DNA from: Paramacrobiotus metropolitanus
Taxonomy: Eukaryota > Tardigrada > Eutardigrada > Parachela > Macrobiotidae
Direction: 5' to 3'
Length of the DNA stretch: 64,000 bases
Assembly: GCF_019649055.1 (NCBI RefSeq)
Contig: NW_026570253.1
Coordinates: 744,001-808,000 of the forward strand
Made by a program: the position numbers and the translations under genes. The notes under the pieces are model-generated. The model did no database searches. It was not told the DNA's origin and saw only the letters and a program-made list of their open reading frames with translations. Positions 44,392 through 56,900 of this stretch are shown one piece after another (position 1 is the stretch's first letter; every line of letters starts with the position of its first letter).

Positions 44392-47128
44392 ATGTTTTTC
44401 GTGGACCGTAATATTCCTCGACGCAGTTCGGAATCCGCGACCGCCGATCGTCGCGATAGTTTTCACACCTCCAGTAACGGACGAAAGTGGTTTACAGAAG
44501 TCGATCATGAACTGTTGCCTGGCCAGGTGCAGGGATTTGAAATTAATCGCGTTATTGCACATCGTGTGACGCTGCACAAGGAGATCTTCCTGTTGAATAG
44601 GTACTCTAGGTTTCTGCCTTTCGGTTTAATTGATAACCTTCTGTATCGGATGTTTAATATTTTCTTTGTGTTGAGGACGTACGATTACATTATTTCTAAT
44701 GTAAATATACAATATACGTAGTGGCAGTATTGCATTTGTTCGTTTTAATTTGGTTCTGTAACTTCTGTTGCTTGAGGCATGTGACTTCTACGATACTTCT
44801 ACAGTTCAGCCGATTGTAAGTACTGGTTGCAAAATTGCTTAAAATAAATCATTAATGGAACTATGTGTTGACAAAATTAATTGTCTATACGAAGTAGTGA
44901 ACGATGTAAGTATACGCATATGAATGATATGATGCACAGAATACATTGAACCGTTGATTTTTCTACTTTTCAGTACTGCTCACGGGAAAGTTCTGGTTTT
45001 CGATGGCTTGACCCAGGGCACCGAAAATGATGGATTCGCTTACTACGAAATGTGTAGTCATGTCCCGCTTTGCTGTCATCCAGGTAAAAAATACCGCCCG
45101 GTACTACCCTACTCTGTAGGTGATATAGATATATATCGTATTGTACATTAAACTGTACATACAATACATAGTCGCCTAATATACAGAGTAGGTAACTAGA
45201 CATACGGATTTTTGTGTTGCTCTGTTTTGAAGCCAGTCAACATCGCTATTCAGATGTTCGAAAACTCAAAGCTAGAATAATTAATAATATACATAGGAAG
45301 GCGGAAAGGGTGTTCTCATCCAGATCGCTGCTTTCGCAGTTGAACCAGTAATACAGATTACAGTGTGACCTATCTGACAAGCGGCAAGAGTTACTCGTAT
45401 TACAGACTTTAACCGTTTTGATTATTTACCTATATGAATAACATTATACCCCACAGTGAGTAATTAATTATCGGTCGCTGTTTGTAGAACCAAAAAGAGT
45501 TTTGGTGATGGGCGGTTTGGATTGCTCCGGACTGGGCATCGAGATCCTGAAACATCCATCCGTTGAGCGGATTGTCCACTGTGAGGAGGACTCGGAAATG
45601 ATTGACTTTCTGAAAGTCCACTTTACGCAGAAGGGCTTCAACCACAACAGCAACAAGTACGAATACTATCCCATGGAAGCCAAGGAGTACTTGCGCGGTC
45701 ACAATGAGGAGTTTGATGTTATCATTACGGATTTCGAACTGCCATCGCGTATGTACTACGAGTAGGCATCGTTACGGCCACAACAAGTGACGGTGTTAAA
45801 TGTGCATGTTTCGTAGTGCAACGGCATATATAAGACTGCACAGTTGCTAATAAGTACTTTTTTGATTGTGTCGGATTATGAGATTGCGGCAATGATATTT
45901 GATACTCACTTTTTAGCGGATACTGAAGGATTTTTCGGGGATTCTTTCTTCGAGCTGGTGAAAACTGCCCTGAAACCTGACGGTGTGACGATCACACAAA
46001 GTACGGCGATGGATGCATTATGTTGTTACAGTGTACTGGATCGAAACTGCTAAATACTCCGTTGGCGCAGCCAAATTTCAAATCTGAGCATGTCATTAAG
46101 TTTGTTTTTCAATCTATACAATCAATCAATTTTTCAATGATACTCCCTTGGTTTCACTTTTAAGCGGTTTAGTGTTGTTCTGGACACGGCCTTGACTTTT
46201 GGCACTGGGAATATTTTATTATTTTTATAGCATCGTGCTCAAAACCACTGAACATGATCAGATGTTTTTGATTGACCGCAGGTTGGGGAATCTGGGTGGA
46301 GTTGCGGCCTCCTACGATGATGCTGAAGGAAAACATGCGATGGGCCAGGAATCTCTTCGATTCCGTGGATTACTACACACTAGCGGCACCGTCGTTCACT
46401 TGCGGACAAGCTGGTACAGATTTATCTACGAACGCATACTGTATTTATTTTCCTTTTGTTTTGCACAGGGGAAAAACATCTTGCTAGTAGTAAACACACT
46501 CAGCACAGCCTAAACTTTAGCGATGCGGATGCTCTAATAAATTACAACTGCATGTTTGCTTCGACAGGTAACATTATCTGCTCAAAAGAATTGGTAAGTT
46601 GAATAACGTTTGAATAACGTTGAATCCAAGAAATCGAATGACCTGTATTATTCAGAAATACTCTTCGGGTGGCGTGTTCATGCGTGTAGTGACTGCAGTT
46701 ATTACTGAACCTGAATACGTAGCTTTTTTTGTTTTCTGGAGGCCAACCCGCGTTTTGTGCATGGATCCAAAATAAATGTGATACATACATGTTCCGGTAC
46801 TGACGATCGTGAATAGAGTACTTGCGTTGTTGTCACGGTACAGAATATTCGAACTGGAAAAACGGATTTGTACTGCATAGTTGTATTATTTCTCAGGTCA
46901 TATATTATAGTATTCCGAAAGTTGTTTCGTTCCGAAGACTTCTGTACTTATATATATCTGCAGAATCGCCAGTTTAAGGCTCCTGTGAGAGCGTTGGCCG
47001 AGACTACCATCAAGGAATGGAAGCTGCGTTATTACAACCCGGACATCCATACAGCTTCTTTTGCACTGCCGCAGTTTGCTAAGGATTTGTTGTTTTCTAC
47101 GGAGACGTCACGACGGTTCACAATGTGA
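44392..47128 (+). CDS. Spermidine/spermine synthase family protein, divergent
   Basis: The family transfers aminopropyl from decarboxylated S-adenosylmethionine to putrescine or spermidine. Seven exons: 44392-44600, 44974-45083, 45488-45748, 45917-46000, 46282-46413, 46568-46593 and 46964-47128, all GT-AG, phases closing, 328 residues. Family landmarks: KWFTEVDHELLPGQVQGFEI; KVLVFDGLTQGTENDGFAYY then EMCSHVPLCCHP; HPSVERIVHCEEDSEMIDF; FDVIITDFELPS; KTALKPDGVTITQ; and the C-terminal LRYYNPDIHTASFALPQFAK. The canonical GGGDGG is GGLDCSG (Asp118 kept, glycines lost). DSSDP is DFELPS: the first acidic residue (Asp188) is kept, the second, which holds the acceptor amine, is not. Either a diverged enzyme with altered substrate or a pseudoenzyme. 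Exon 6 has only 26 bases. An upstream coding exon cannot be excluded. Confidence 0.88.
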
Positions 47129-50100
47129 TTGGTTATTCCGGTTCGCGATGTTAACTTCGGACTCTTGCTTTAATTATACTGTTAGTGTTTACTGTCTACA
47201 ATTGCAAGCAGAATATGCACTAAACGGCCACTTTTACCAATGGCGCAAAGAAGTGGTTTTCAGTTCCGTTATTTTTTCCTGCTGACCAGTAGTTACTGGT
47301 TTCATTACATAAATGAACTGAAAACTGATGTTAGAAACTTGGAACTGAATTGTGAAAATGAGATGATCCAATCGATTGACCGGACTTACTAGTAATTACA
47401 AAATCAATAACAATTGGACTAACCGATATCAACTTAGTTATTTACCAAGAAGTGCGCAGCGGGTACACATACAATCTGCATAGCATATAAAACGAATGTA
47501 GAAGAAGAAGACATACGAAGTACTGATGTAAACTTATCATAAAGGTTTCGAAAGCGCCAACAGCTGCACCGGAAACGTCGTATAATTACGGGGTTTGTAT
47601 AAAATTCGAAGAATACTTTAGACATAACTGTAAAATTATTGCGAAAGCACCAAACTAATGTCCGATTCTGAATATTTTGAATGATTTTCTGTTTGCCGTG
47701 CTCCCGGTTTATTTTGTGAGCAAAATTTCCCTGCTATAGATCTGTACATCAGTTGCTGCGTTAGAAGTTTGGCGGTTTCACTTAATACCACAAAAAACTT
47801 AAAATTAATAATTTGATAATCATGAGTACTTAATTAAAAAAGAGAACTTGGCGCCAAGAAGTACAGATATGGGTAGTTGTACAAACCAAGCGCACCAGAA
47901 CCAAATGTCAGACTGCCCAGTATCCACAAAAACCTTGGAACTCACGTAACAGCCTTTACAAGAAGGCGGTAATCGTACTGCAGGGGTATAGTATAGTTGT
48001 ACCACTACGCAGTACGCACTACGCACCCGATTTTGGAACACTCTTATTCAAGGCGCAGCGCCAATTTCATTGCATTTTTACAAATTTATTTTATTTTTCG
48101 TTACACAACTTGTTTATCCTGACTGCCATAGTTTTACTGTTTTATTGTTTTTTAATCAGTTTGTTTAGTCCTGTGCGACTGCGTAAACAGACAAGTTTAA
48201 AACAGCTGATTGGTTTAACAGCACTTGCTGCGCTTGTCGGTTGTGTCAGTCGTCTGCGTTTGTCGTACAACGAACCCATCCAGGTCTCTTTCGGGCGCAG
48301 ACTGACATACTGATACAGCCCGCGTTGTTCTCGCCTTCTCGGGGAGGCCTCTTTCGTTTTTGCACATTTGTTTACATTTGTTCCATCATTATCGCCCGTC
48401 GTATCATCCTTATTACAGCGTTTTCTGGTGGTACTTCATACGCCACGACAGTATCTGGCATTCTAATCTTGTTCTGTCGTGTTTGGCTTAAGTATTGATC
48501 AAGTGTTGTCAGTAGCGCTACAGTCACACCATACACAATCGTCCGTGTATCAAAGCGAACATATCTCTTTTACTCGTAATTTCTGCGTTATATGACGGCT
48601 GATCGGAAGTTCCAGGGAGGGGAAGACCCAGTGCAGACGTGAAAGCATTCACCATCAGTATTCATGGTTTTTATCTGGACTGTGTATCGCTTCTCGGCTG
48701 ACCGGGCACTTAATCGTCGTTTGTTATCGGGTTTGCAGCGTTTGCTCATTTAGCCATTTGCCATTGCACCCGCTTCCCTTTGGCTGCAGTTATCGCTGGA
48801 TTTGTGATTTTGAATCAATCTCAGCAGAGGTTGCTAATTCGGCACGTTATCATGCGCGCATCTTTCGAGCGACCATAAGTAAGTCAAGGATGCGCTATAG
48901 TCTATACCTACGTTTTTTGAATTTTAGTTGCTCAATTTAGGATTGTGAGATTTACCGATGCGGCAATTTTTTGGGAATTTAGAAGATAGCTCTTTCAAAG
49001 TGATTACTGAATTCTGCCAGTTTTTCGCTCCGCTGTTCGCTCTAGTGTTTTCCCCAAAACATATTCGTTTAATGTGAATCGTTTAATCAGCTTTAATTAA
49101 ATATGTAGAGTTTTCTTGCATTTTCAGCTGAATCTTTTCCCCTTGGACTTTCCTCGCGGTTACTTAATTTAATTTTATTTTGACCAGTTTTGAGTTTCGC
49201 ATTTCTAACGCGCAGTTTGCTCACCAGAATTGAATGCGTATTGAGTGTGAGATCATATGGTTGGATGAAAGGATTCGGTTCTTCTCGGTTGCACTGGTGT
49301 GTGCACTGCATTCGCTCATGTAGCCCAGCTGTTGACAAAAAGTCCATGCGTTTCTGTCCGAACGCGGTGCGGTGCAATTCGGTATCAAATCGGAAGCTGC
49401 CGCTCGTCCGCTTCTGCTGCTGTTAGTGAATGCCTGCGAGTGCCGAATGACGCCAGCAGCCGCGAACACAGACACACACATACACAGTTCCTGTGTGTGT
49501 CTATTTTACTTGCCTGTTTTGATAATAATTCACTTTATGAAGAACCTCTCACCGAAACCTGATTCCAGTTGCTCTGTAGTCGGTTGCGTCGTATTACGCT
49601 TGGGCTTTCTGTTTTATGCTGTCTGTATATACCAGGCAGAAGCTGTGTGTGTAATGGTATATTTTTGGTTTTGTTTGTTTTCGAAAATTAGCCGTGAGCT
49701 GTAAGTAAATGATCGCATTTCTCGGCAGACTTTTGTGCCTTTCGGTTGAACAGTCAGAAAAAATAACGTGTCAGGCCGTGTCGGAATGGGATCTCTTCCC
49801 GTCACAGTCAGAAAGAAATATATTACCTTTTTGTTTTACTTTCAGAAGATTTGATTTTCAAAGCCGATTGTAAAATTTTTCTCCCAGCGCTAGCTAGACC
49901 GTGCTAGCAGGAGCCGGAATAGCCGCATCCGGTGTATACTCGTATGGCAGGTGTTTTCGACGTCAAAGAAAAGACGAATGATTATTAATACCCGTATACA
50001 CATCGGATATATATAAGTGCTTTATGAGTAATGGGTGAACAGATAGTCAACGGTTTTTGAAAATTCACGAGCATCCCTTAATCCGCAAATGATTTGTTCA

Positions 50101-50989
50101 CTCTTTCAGGCACAACACACAACCTTGCGCTCGCTGCATACGCTGCATCCCGGTTTTCTTGTATTCTCCCACATCAATCGCGCAGCCAGCTTAATAGAGC
50201 GGATTCACATTGGAACAACACAGCGGCTGCACTTGTGTGGTGTTGGGAGAGTGCATTTATGTACGGACCAAGAGCGCATGACGTGGATCGTGCTTTGCGA
50301 TCGAGAGAGGAAATCCTTTTTCCTGCAGCTTAGAGACCGCGGCATCTGTGGCACGGTGGCTGCTGCTGTAGCAGTCCTAATACGCCGCAGTGCATCGTCA
50401 CTCACGGCACACACATGCTGCAACGCCGACTGCACTGATCAGCAGGGAGAAGGGAAAGGGAAAATATTTCTTTTATCGATTTGCACCAGTCGGGTTCGTT
50501 GTTATTTTGCCATGGCATATGTACGGCACGTAGCGGCGTTAATGTGATATCTTGCTGGCCTCAGCCAACGGGATCGCGCATTAAGCATCATACAGTTGAC
50601 ACACACATACACGGCGGCATCAGCGGAGCATGGCATAGCGTGGATCAACGTTGGGCCAGTAGCAGGATATGGCTTAACTGCAGATTCCCCCTTCATCGAC
50701 ACACACGCTGGCGACAAAAAGCGCCGTTTTCTGTGTGTGTGTACTAAAAAGCTTATACTGTTCGTGAGATCCATTGTGATTAACATTGTGCGCCGAGTGG
50801 ATTACACGCATTCCTGGGATATTGGTGTTTGTTTGTTTCAATTCGAAGAATGCTGGTGTACTGGGATGACAGCATAGGCTGAACCTGTGCCATTGTTGCT
50901 GATCAGCGTTGATTATTATTTTGTGGACACTTATATATGTCTTTAAATTATTACTGGTGATTCTTGTAATTCCTAACTGCGGCATCATC
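47129..50989. other. Long upstream region of the GRK2 gene
   Basis: About 3.9 kb without a coding exon that I can support. Short ORFs at 48110-48313 and 50089-50547 have no family signal. From about 48,600 the sequence becomes richer in GC and in TGTG/CACA words, as expected of a promoter and 5' UTR region. Non-coding first exons of GRK2 may lie here. Confidence 0.35.
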
Positions 50990-53900
50990 ATGGCGGACTT
51001 GGAAGCGGTATTGGCCGATGTGTCCTACCTGATGGCCATGGAGAAGAGCAAGCAGTCGCCGGCCTCCCGGGCCAGCAAGAAGATTGTCCTACCTGATCCC
51101 AGGTGCGCGCATTACTGCACTCTGTTCTGCTCATCCAGCGGAAAGACGACGTGGTCGCCTTATTTGGTTCCTTGACGTCAGTGTGGTATTGTGGTTAATC
51201 TCTACTATTTTCTCTCTTTCTTTTCGGGTTTGCCTATAGTGTACGGAGTGTCATGCACAAACATCTGGAGAAAATGGGAGAGGTGACATTTGAGAAGATA
51301 TTCCATCAACGAATCGGTAAGACCCTCTGTGTGTATATGTGCCGTTGAAGAATCGTAAATTGTTGGCAGACGGTTTGCTAATTGTTTGCCTGCTAGCGAT
51401 AATGCCTTGGCCTCAGTTGTACGCGGGGCTGGCTGCGTGTCTGCCGCTGTAAAATGTACAAGTGAGTGCGGTGGTGAGTGAATAGGTTGGCTGCTACTTG
51501 GACGCGGATGTTAGTCTTTGTGGCCGTTTTTCTCTCTCCCTGTTTTCCATTGTAACGGTGTGTTGTCGTTGCACAACACACCGCCGTCAGACGTTGAGTA
51601 GCGCACTTTATGTCTACATAGTTGACCTTATGACGACAAGTGCCAGCATCATGCTACGGTAGTGGTGGTGCAGTGTGTATACGCGCAGTCAGGTGACTGT
51701 GCGTGAGGGACGCGTCGTTAGTTTCCTTCGTAAATTCTGGAGCGATGGTATTATTAGAGTAATCATCGTGAAATATCGCTGGTGGTGGTTGTCGCAAGAC
51801 TAAAAATAGCTGATAAAGCAGTTGCAAATTTATGTTCGATGGCGGCTGCAATTGACGCGCCGGCTCGTTCGATCATTGTGCCCTGGATGGTCAGACAATT
51901 TCCCCTTGATGTCTTAGCGTATCCGAGAACGGCGAGAAAAGGATTCTGATTTAATTATGCTAAATGACAGGTGCACTTGAGAAACGTTAACAAAAGAACC
52001 GGTGAACTGTGTGACAAAATTGTAGTGTTTCCGTGTTTTGTAATGAGGAACAGTTAAGGATGTCTTGCAGTTTGTCCCGACTGGTTGCCGGCTAAGGAAA
52101 GCATAACCGTTTAGTACGTCCCTTAATGATCCATTTGTGCGTTGACAGAATTGCAGCCGATCGGGTCTTGGCTTTGAAGCGGCGTTAAAATCCTGTAAAA
52201 CCCCATAAAATTAGGGAGTATTTATGTTTCCTGGGCCTGGGCGCGCAGTTGAATGTGATGGGTGATATCTATCCGAGTAACTTTGTAAATTATTTATTGC
52301 CCAGTCTCATCCGGCTATGCGTACGCGTGCCGGCAACGGCGGGCCGACGCGCGCCAGACAGAGCAGAGGAAGGGAGCAAGACAGCGAGGGAGAGAGATGC
52401 AAGTTTTTGACAGCAAGAGCGCGGGCGAAACAGTCCGTATCCACCTCGGCCCAAATGAGTGCTTCCCGATTCCGTGGGTGACGTTGATTGGTCTAATATT
52501 CCTCCCGCCTTACACAAGAGCGCAGCGGGATTGCTATGCTTTTACCGAAAAAAATGGTAAAAAATCAGGAGATATATGCTATATGTATGGGCCGGATGGA
52601 TTTGTTGTTGAGGTTTTGCGCGCGCGTTGTTCACCGACGCAGTCCTTTGCGTGTGTTATACGCGCATGTGTGTGATGCTGACTTTGATCATTATGTAAAA
52701 TGAAGTCTGGAGTAGGGATAAAAGCATGTCAACTCCACAGTCGAGTGCTCTGGGTGATGATCGGCCGTGATACTGGATGGGAGCTGGGAGAGCATGTCTG
52801 TTTGCACATTTTCAGCGAATTTACGGAGAAAGCGACAGTGTGTATATGATCACTGTATTATCCGGGCGTTAAACATGTACAATGATTCGGTTAGCCGTGT
52901 TTTTAATAAGCCAGGGCGGTAATTAACAAACGCCTTCTTTCGTGAAATTTTGCCTTCGTTGCTGATGGCCGATCGATCGATTGGCGATGACGTGCAGGCT
53001 ATTTTTATGACGCAGGGCTGGTGTAATTATACTGTATTTACGACAATAACACCGTGTGCTTCGTTAAAGGTTAATTGCGTGTGTACGGTATCTAATATAG
53101 CGTGTTGTTTGGGTTGCTTTTTTCGGGAAATGGCAGAAAAACGTTTGCTGCGTATTGGTCAAGTGTGGAAGCGAACGCAGGTGGGTTTTCACCTGCCGCT
53201 GTATGCATGCAGGGATGGCGTACAGCCGGAATCAGGAATAGGCGAGAGGTGGCAAAGAGGGGCAAACGTAACATGCCATTGTCGCTAGTTCAAGTACAAA
53301 GGAGTTGCCTGATGAGAAAGAGCAGGTCTTTTCAGTCGGTGTGTGTACTGGATCGATAATTGTACAGCAGGTAAATTTGTGGGGTCGAAGTTTCTGTACC
53401 TAACCGTGAGTAGTGATGTGAAATTGCACAATCATGTTAGTTTTAGCATACCACGGAAGCGGAAAGCATAGTTCGTTTTCTGCAACTGTGTGGCAATGCA
53501 TCTGAGTGTGAGGATCCCCGATCCGTTTAAGTGATGCTGCGGGTAATGAAATCACGAAATGATGACTCACGTATCGACAACTGCTGTCCAGGAATATTCC
53601 GTGAATTTCGACAGAAAGTAGAAGAACAGATTGCGGTCTTGTCTCGCTTATGCTTTCCACTTATCAGTTTTTTGCTTCTAGTTTATTATTGTTTTGCACT
53701 TTATCATGGGTTTTTAATTTTATTGCGAAAATTAACATAATTTTACTTTGTTTTGGCGTTTTGTTCGGTACTGGGGGTAACCAAATAGTGCCTTGGCGAA
53801 TACCGCTGATGTCTGCACTTGATCGTTTGGTTCTGTGACGGTAGATTGCGTGTAAACTAATTGACAAATTGGACGTGAAACATCGTTAAGTTGTCTTTTG

Positions 53901-56900
53901 ATGGTTGTAACATTGCATACGCGTTAACTGGGACGCGTGAACATAAGCGCACATGAACTTATTCGCCAGCTTATGCCAGAACAATCAGTGCATAGGTTCG
54001 TCGTTGGAGACTTCTGCCTTTATATTGCGGGAACACATATCGCATAGTAGCCTGGGGATCGAATGATTTTCGATGTTGGTTTGCAGTTAGAATTTGAGAG
54101 GAGGCGGACGCACGCCACCTTTTGAATAATTGTGCCATTTCGCATGATATTGTGTCATTTTTTATGTGTGGCTCACAGAGCAATAAAAAAGCAACCTTGG
54201 TTCGTGCTGTGTTTTAACGAGTTATATATCAAAACAACAAAAATGGGCGAGCTTGTTCATGTTTGAAATGGAATATTTTTACAAAATACTACTTGATACT
54301 AACGCTGCAAGGTCAGCTTTGGATGTAGCGCAACGGCAGGGTGGAATAAGCCTCATTGCTCCTTTTAGGCATTGTGCAGGTCGTTTTAACGAAATTTGAT
54401 TTTTTTCCTTTTTGACGTAAGAAAATTGGAATTCTCTCCCAACTGTTTTGACTCTGCGCAGTTTGAACTGTGTGCTCTGCTATTGTTAAATTTATTTGTA
54501 GAAGTGTAGACAAAATGTTGAATCGAAATGCTTTTTTACTACAATGAATAATTATGTATGTTTGGGGAAAAAGCGACAGTGTGTATAAAAAAGAGAGTTA
54601 TTCAAGAGTTTTGCCAGAGTTTATTAACCGTGGAAGAAACATAAATGTTTCACACTTACCACTTGTCAGATTAAATTCTTGTTATTAAATGACGTACGCT
54701 ATTGGAATGTTGATGAGTTGTTGATGAAATTGTTTGGAGTTGCAGGATATCTCCTCTTCAAAGACTTCTGCGAAAATTTACACGCGGAAACCGTGCCTCA
54801 TTTAAAATTCTACGAAGAGGTAAACAAATTATGCATCACTGAAGCGAATTATAGTTTATGAGCAATTTATAATTATCTTACATTAATAATAAAAGCATTA
54901 ACACTGACACTGAAAATAACGTGCTATGTTATTAATGATCCTGGTTTATTTTGTGGCGATTGACAAAGTCCATAATGAATAATAATTCAGCAACAGTGAA
55001 TAAACCGTAAGTATTAATGATAATAACTTATTAATTAAAAAGATACTGTTGGACATTCCGTTGAATAATACAAGGCCTGCACTGAACAGTATAATACTTT
55101 ATCGCTAATTATTAATGAATTATTATGTTATGTATAAGTAATTTTGTGCCACCGTAGCATCTGTGATTAATACACGCGGAAGCGGCGTTCTTTGTCGGTG
55201 GATTCTATTTTTCTTTGTGGTACGTTGCAGATTAAGCGTTATTCCAAGATGGAAACTCCAGAGGATCGGCGGAAATCTGCCAAAGAGATCTACGATCAGT
55301 TCATTATGAAAGAATTACTGACCTGCACTCACGTGAGTCGATTGTCTTTGTGTCAGTATGTGACATTGATCATCCCATAAGAGGCATCATTATCTTCCCG
55401 TTTCCGCGCGCAGAGGTTTTCTGAGGATTCCGCCGAGCATGTGCAAAAGTACCTGATGAGAGGCGAGACGCCCAATGATCTTTTTGATGTAAGAAGAGAA
55501 AGCTAGCGAGAGCAAGAACGCTGTCGTTATTGAAAAAGATAAAAAATGACATTATTTCGGCTTAACTGGCTTTTATATCTGTGTGCGTGATGATAGCCCT
55601 ACTTGGATGAGATCCACGATTTTCTCCGAACCAAGTTATTTGATCGATTTCTTGAGAGGTACGTCGGATGGGTGACGCGACGGATCGTGAATGCAGTTGT
55701 AATTATGATGATGGTAATGGGGGTCTTTTTGTGATGTCTACAGTGATAAATACACCCGGTTTTGTCAGTGGAAAAACCTGGAGCTCAATATTCAGCTCAC
55801 AATGAACGACTTTAGCGTCCATCGTATTATTGGCCGTGGCGGATTTGGCGAGGTCTACGGCTGCCGCAAAGCCGACACTGGACGAATGTAAGCAAAGTAC
55901 TTATTTAATTTCGTTGGTAAACACTAGTTGACAAACACAAATTTGACGATAGTTTACCAACTATTGGCGTGTAAATCGTGTGATGCTTTAAGTACACAGC
56001 GAATAAAAGATCCCAGATTGATGTCTGTTTTAAACAGCTTTTCTGACACATCATTTCGACGCATACATAATAGCGGGCGGATACATGCAATCATGCTTTG
56101 TATGTACAGCATGCTTTTTGAAATGAACAGATGCTATGCAGAGTATTCTTTCTAAAGGCAAGTGCTTAATTAAACGAAGTAAGCGGACAGTTAAGACAAA
56201 AATCAGCAGTAGAAAGTCACAATAATCTTTTTCGAAATGTGAGACGTTTCACTTGCACATGGACCTTGGTGGTCCTAGAACAGGAAGAACATAGAAGTGC
56301 TCCTGTTTTGCTAACACGAAAAAGCCGGCTGGGCCTGAAAAAGTGCGCATGTAGTGTCAAATATCTATGGGGATTGTTGATGTTGTATGCTTGTTGATAA
56401 GTGGATTTTCGCTTAGCATTGTGTACATAATTGCACTCGAGAGACGGGACTGTGCCTGTTAGAAACGCGCACCTCGGTTTGTGCGTTTGACTCCGACTAA
56501 CCGCGCGCCACTGTCACAGCGGTGGGGAGATTACGCGCGCTGCTCGCGATCCTGCGTGCCGGCACCCGTGGCACGCAGAGGTCATCAAATGTAGTCGACA
56601 TTTTCACTCATGATCTGTCGTCTCTCCGTGTGCACTGTCTCTAATGCGGGTGTGTTTTTTCTCTTTCACGCTTGTTTAGGTACGCAATGAAATGTCTGGA
56701 TAAAAAACGTATTAAATTAAAACAAGGCGAAACCCTGGCACTGAACGAACGGATAATGCTGTCACTCGTTAGTACGGGGGTAAGTGTGCGCTTCGACACG
56801 AAGTCTTTAACTAAAGAGCACAAATGGCACTGTGCATTGATCGGCCATGTGCGTAAATATGCCATAATGAAAGCGGCCCCCATGTATTGGGGCTGTATGA

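Noticed and set aside
48110-48498. Hydrophobic ORFs upstream of GRK2
   Set aside because: No start context, no partner exons, no similarity. T-rich DNA gives hydrophobic translations by chance.
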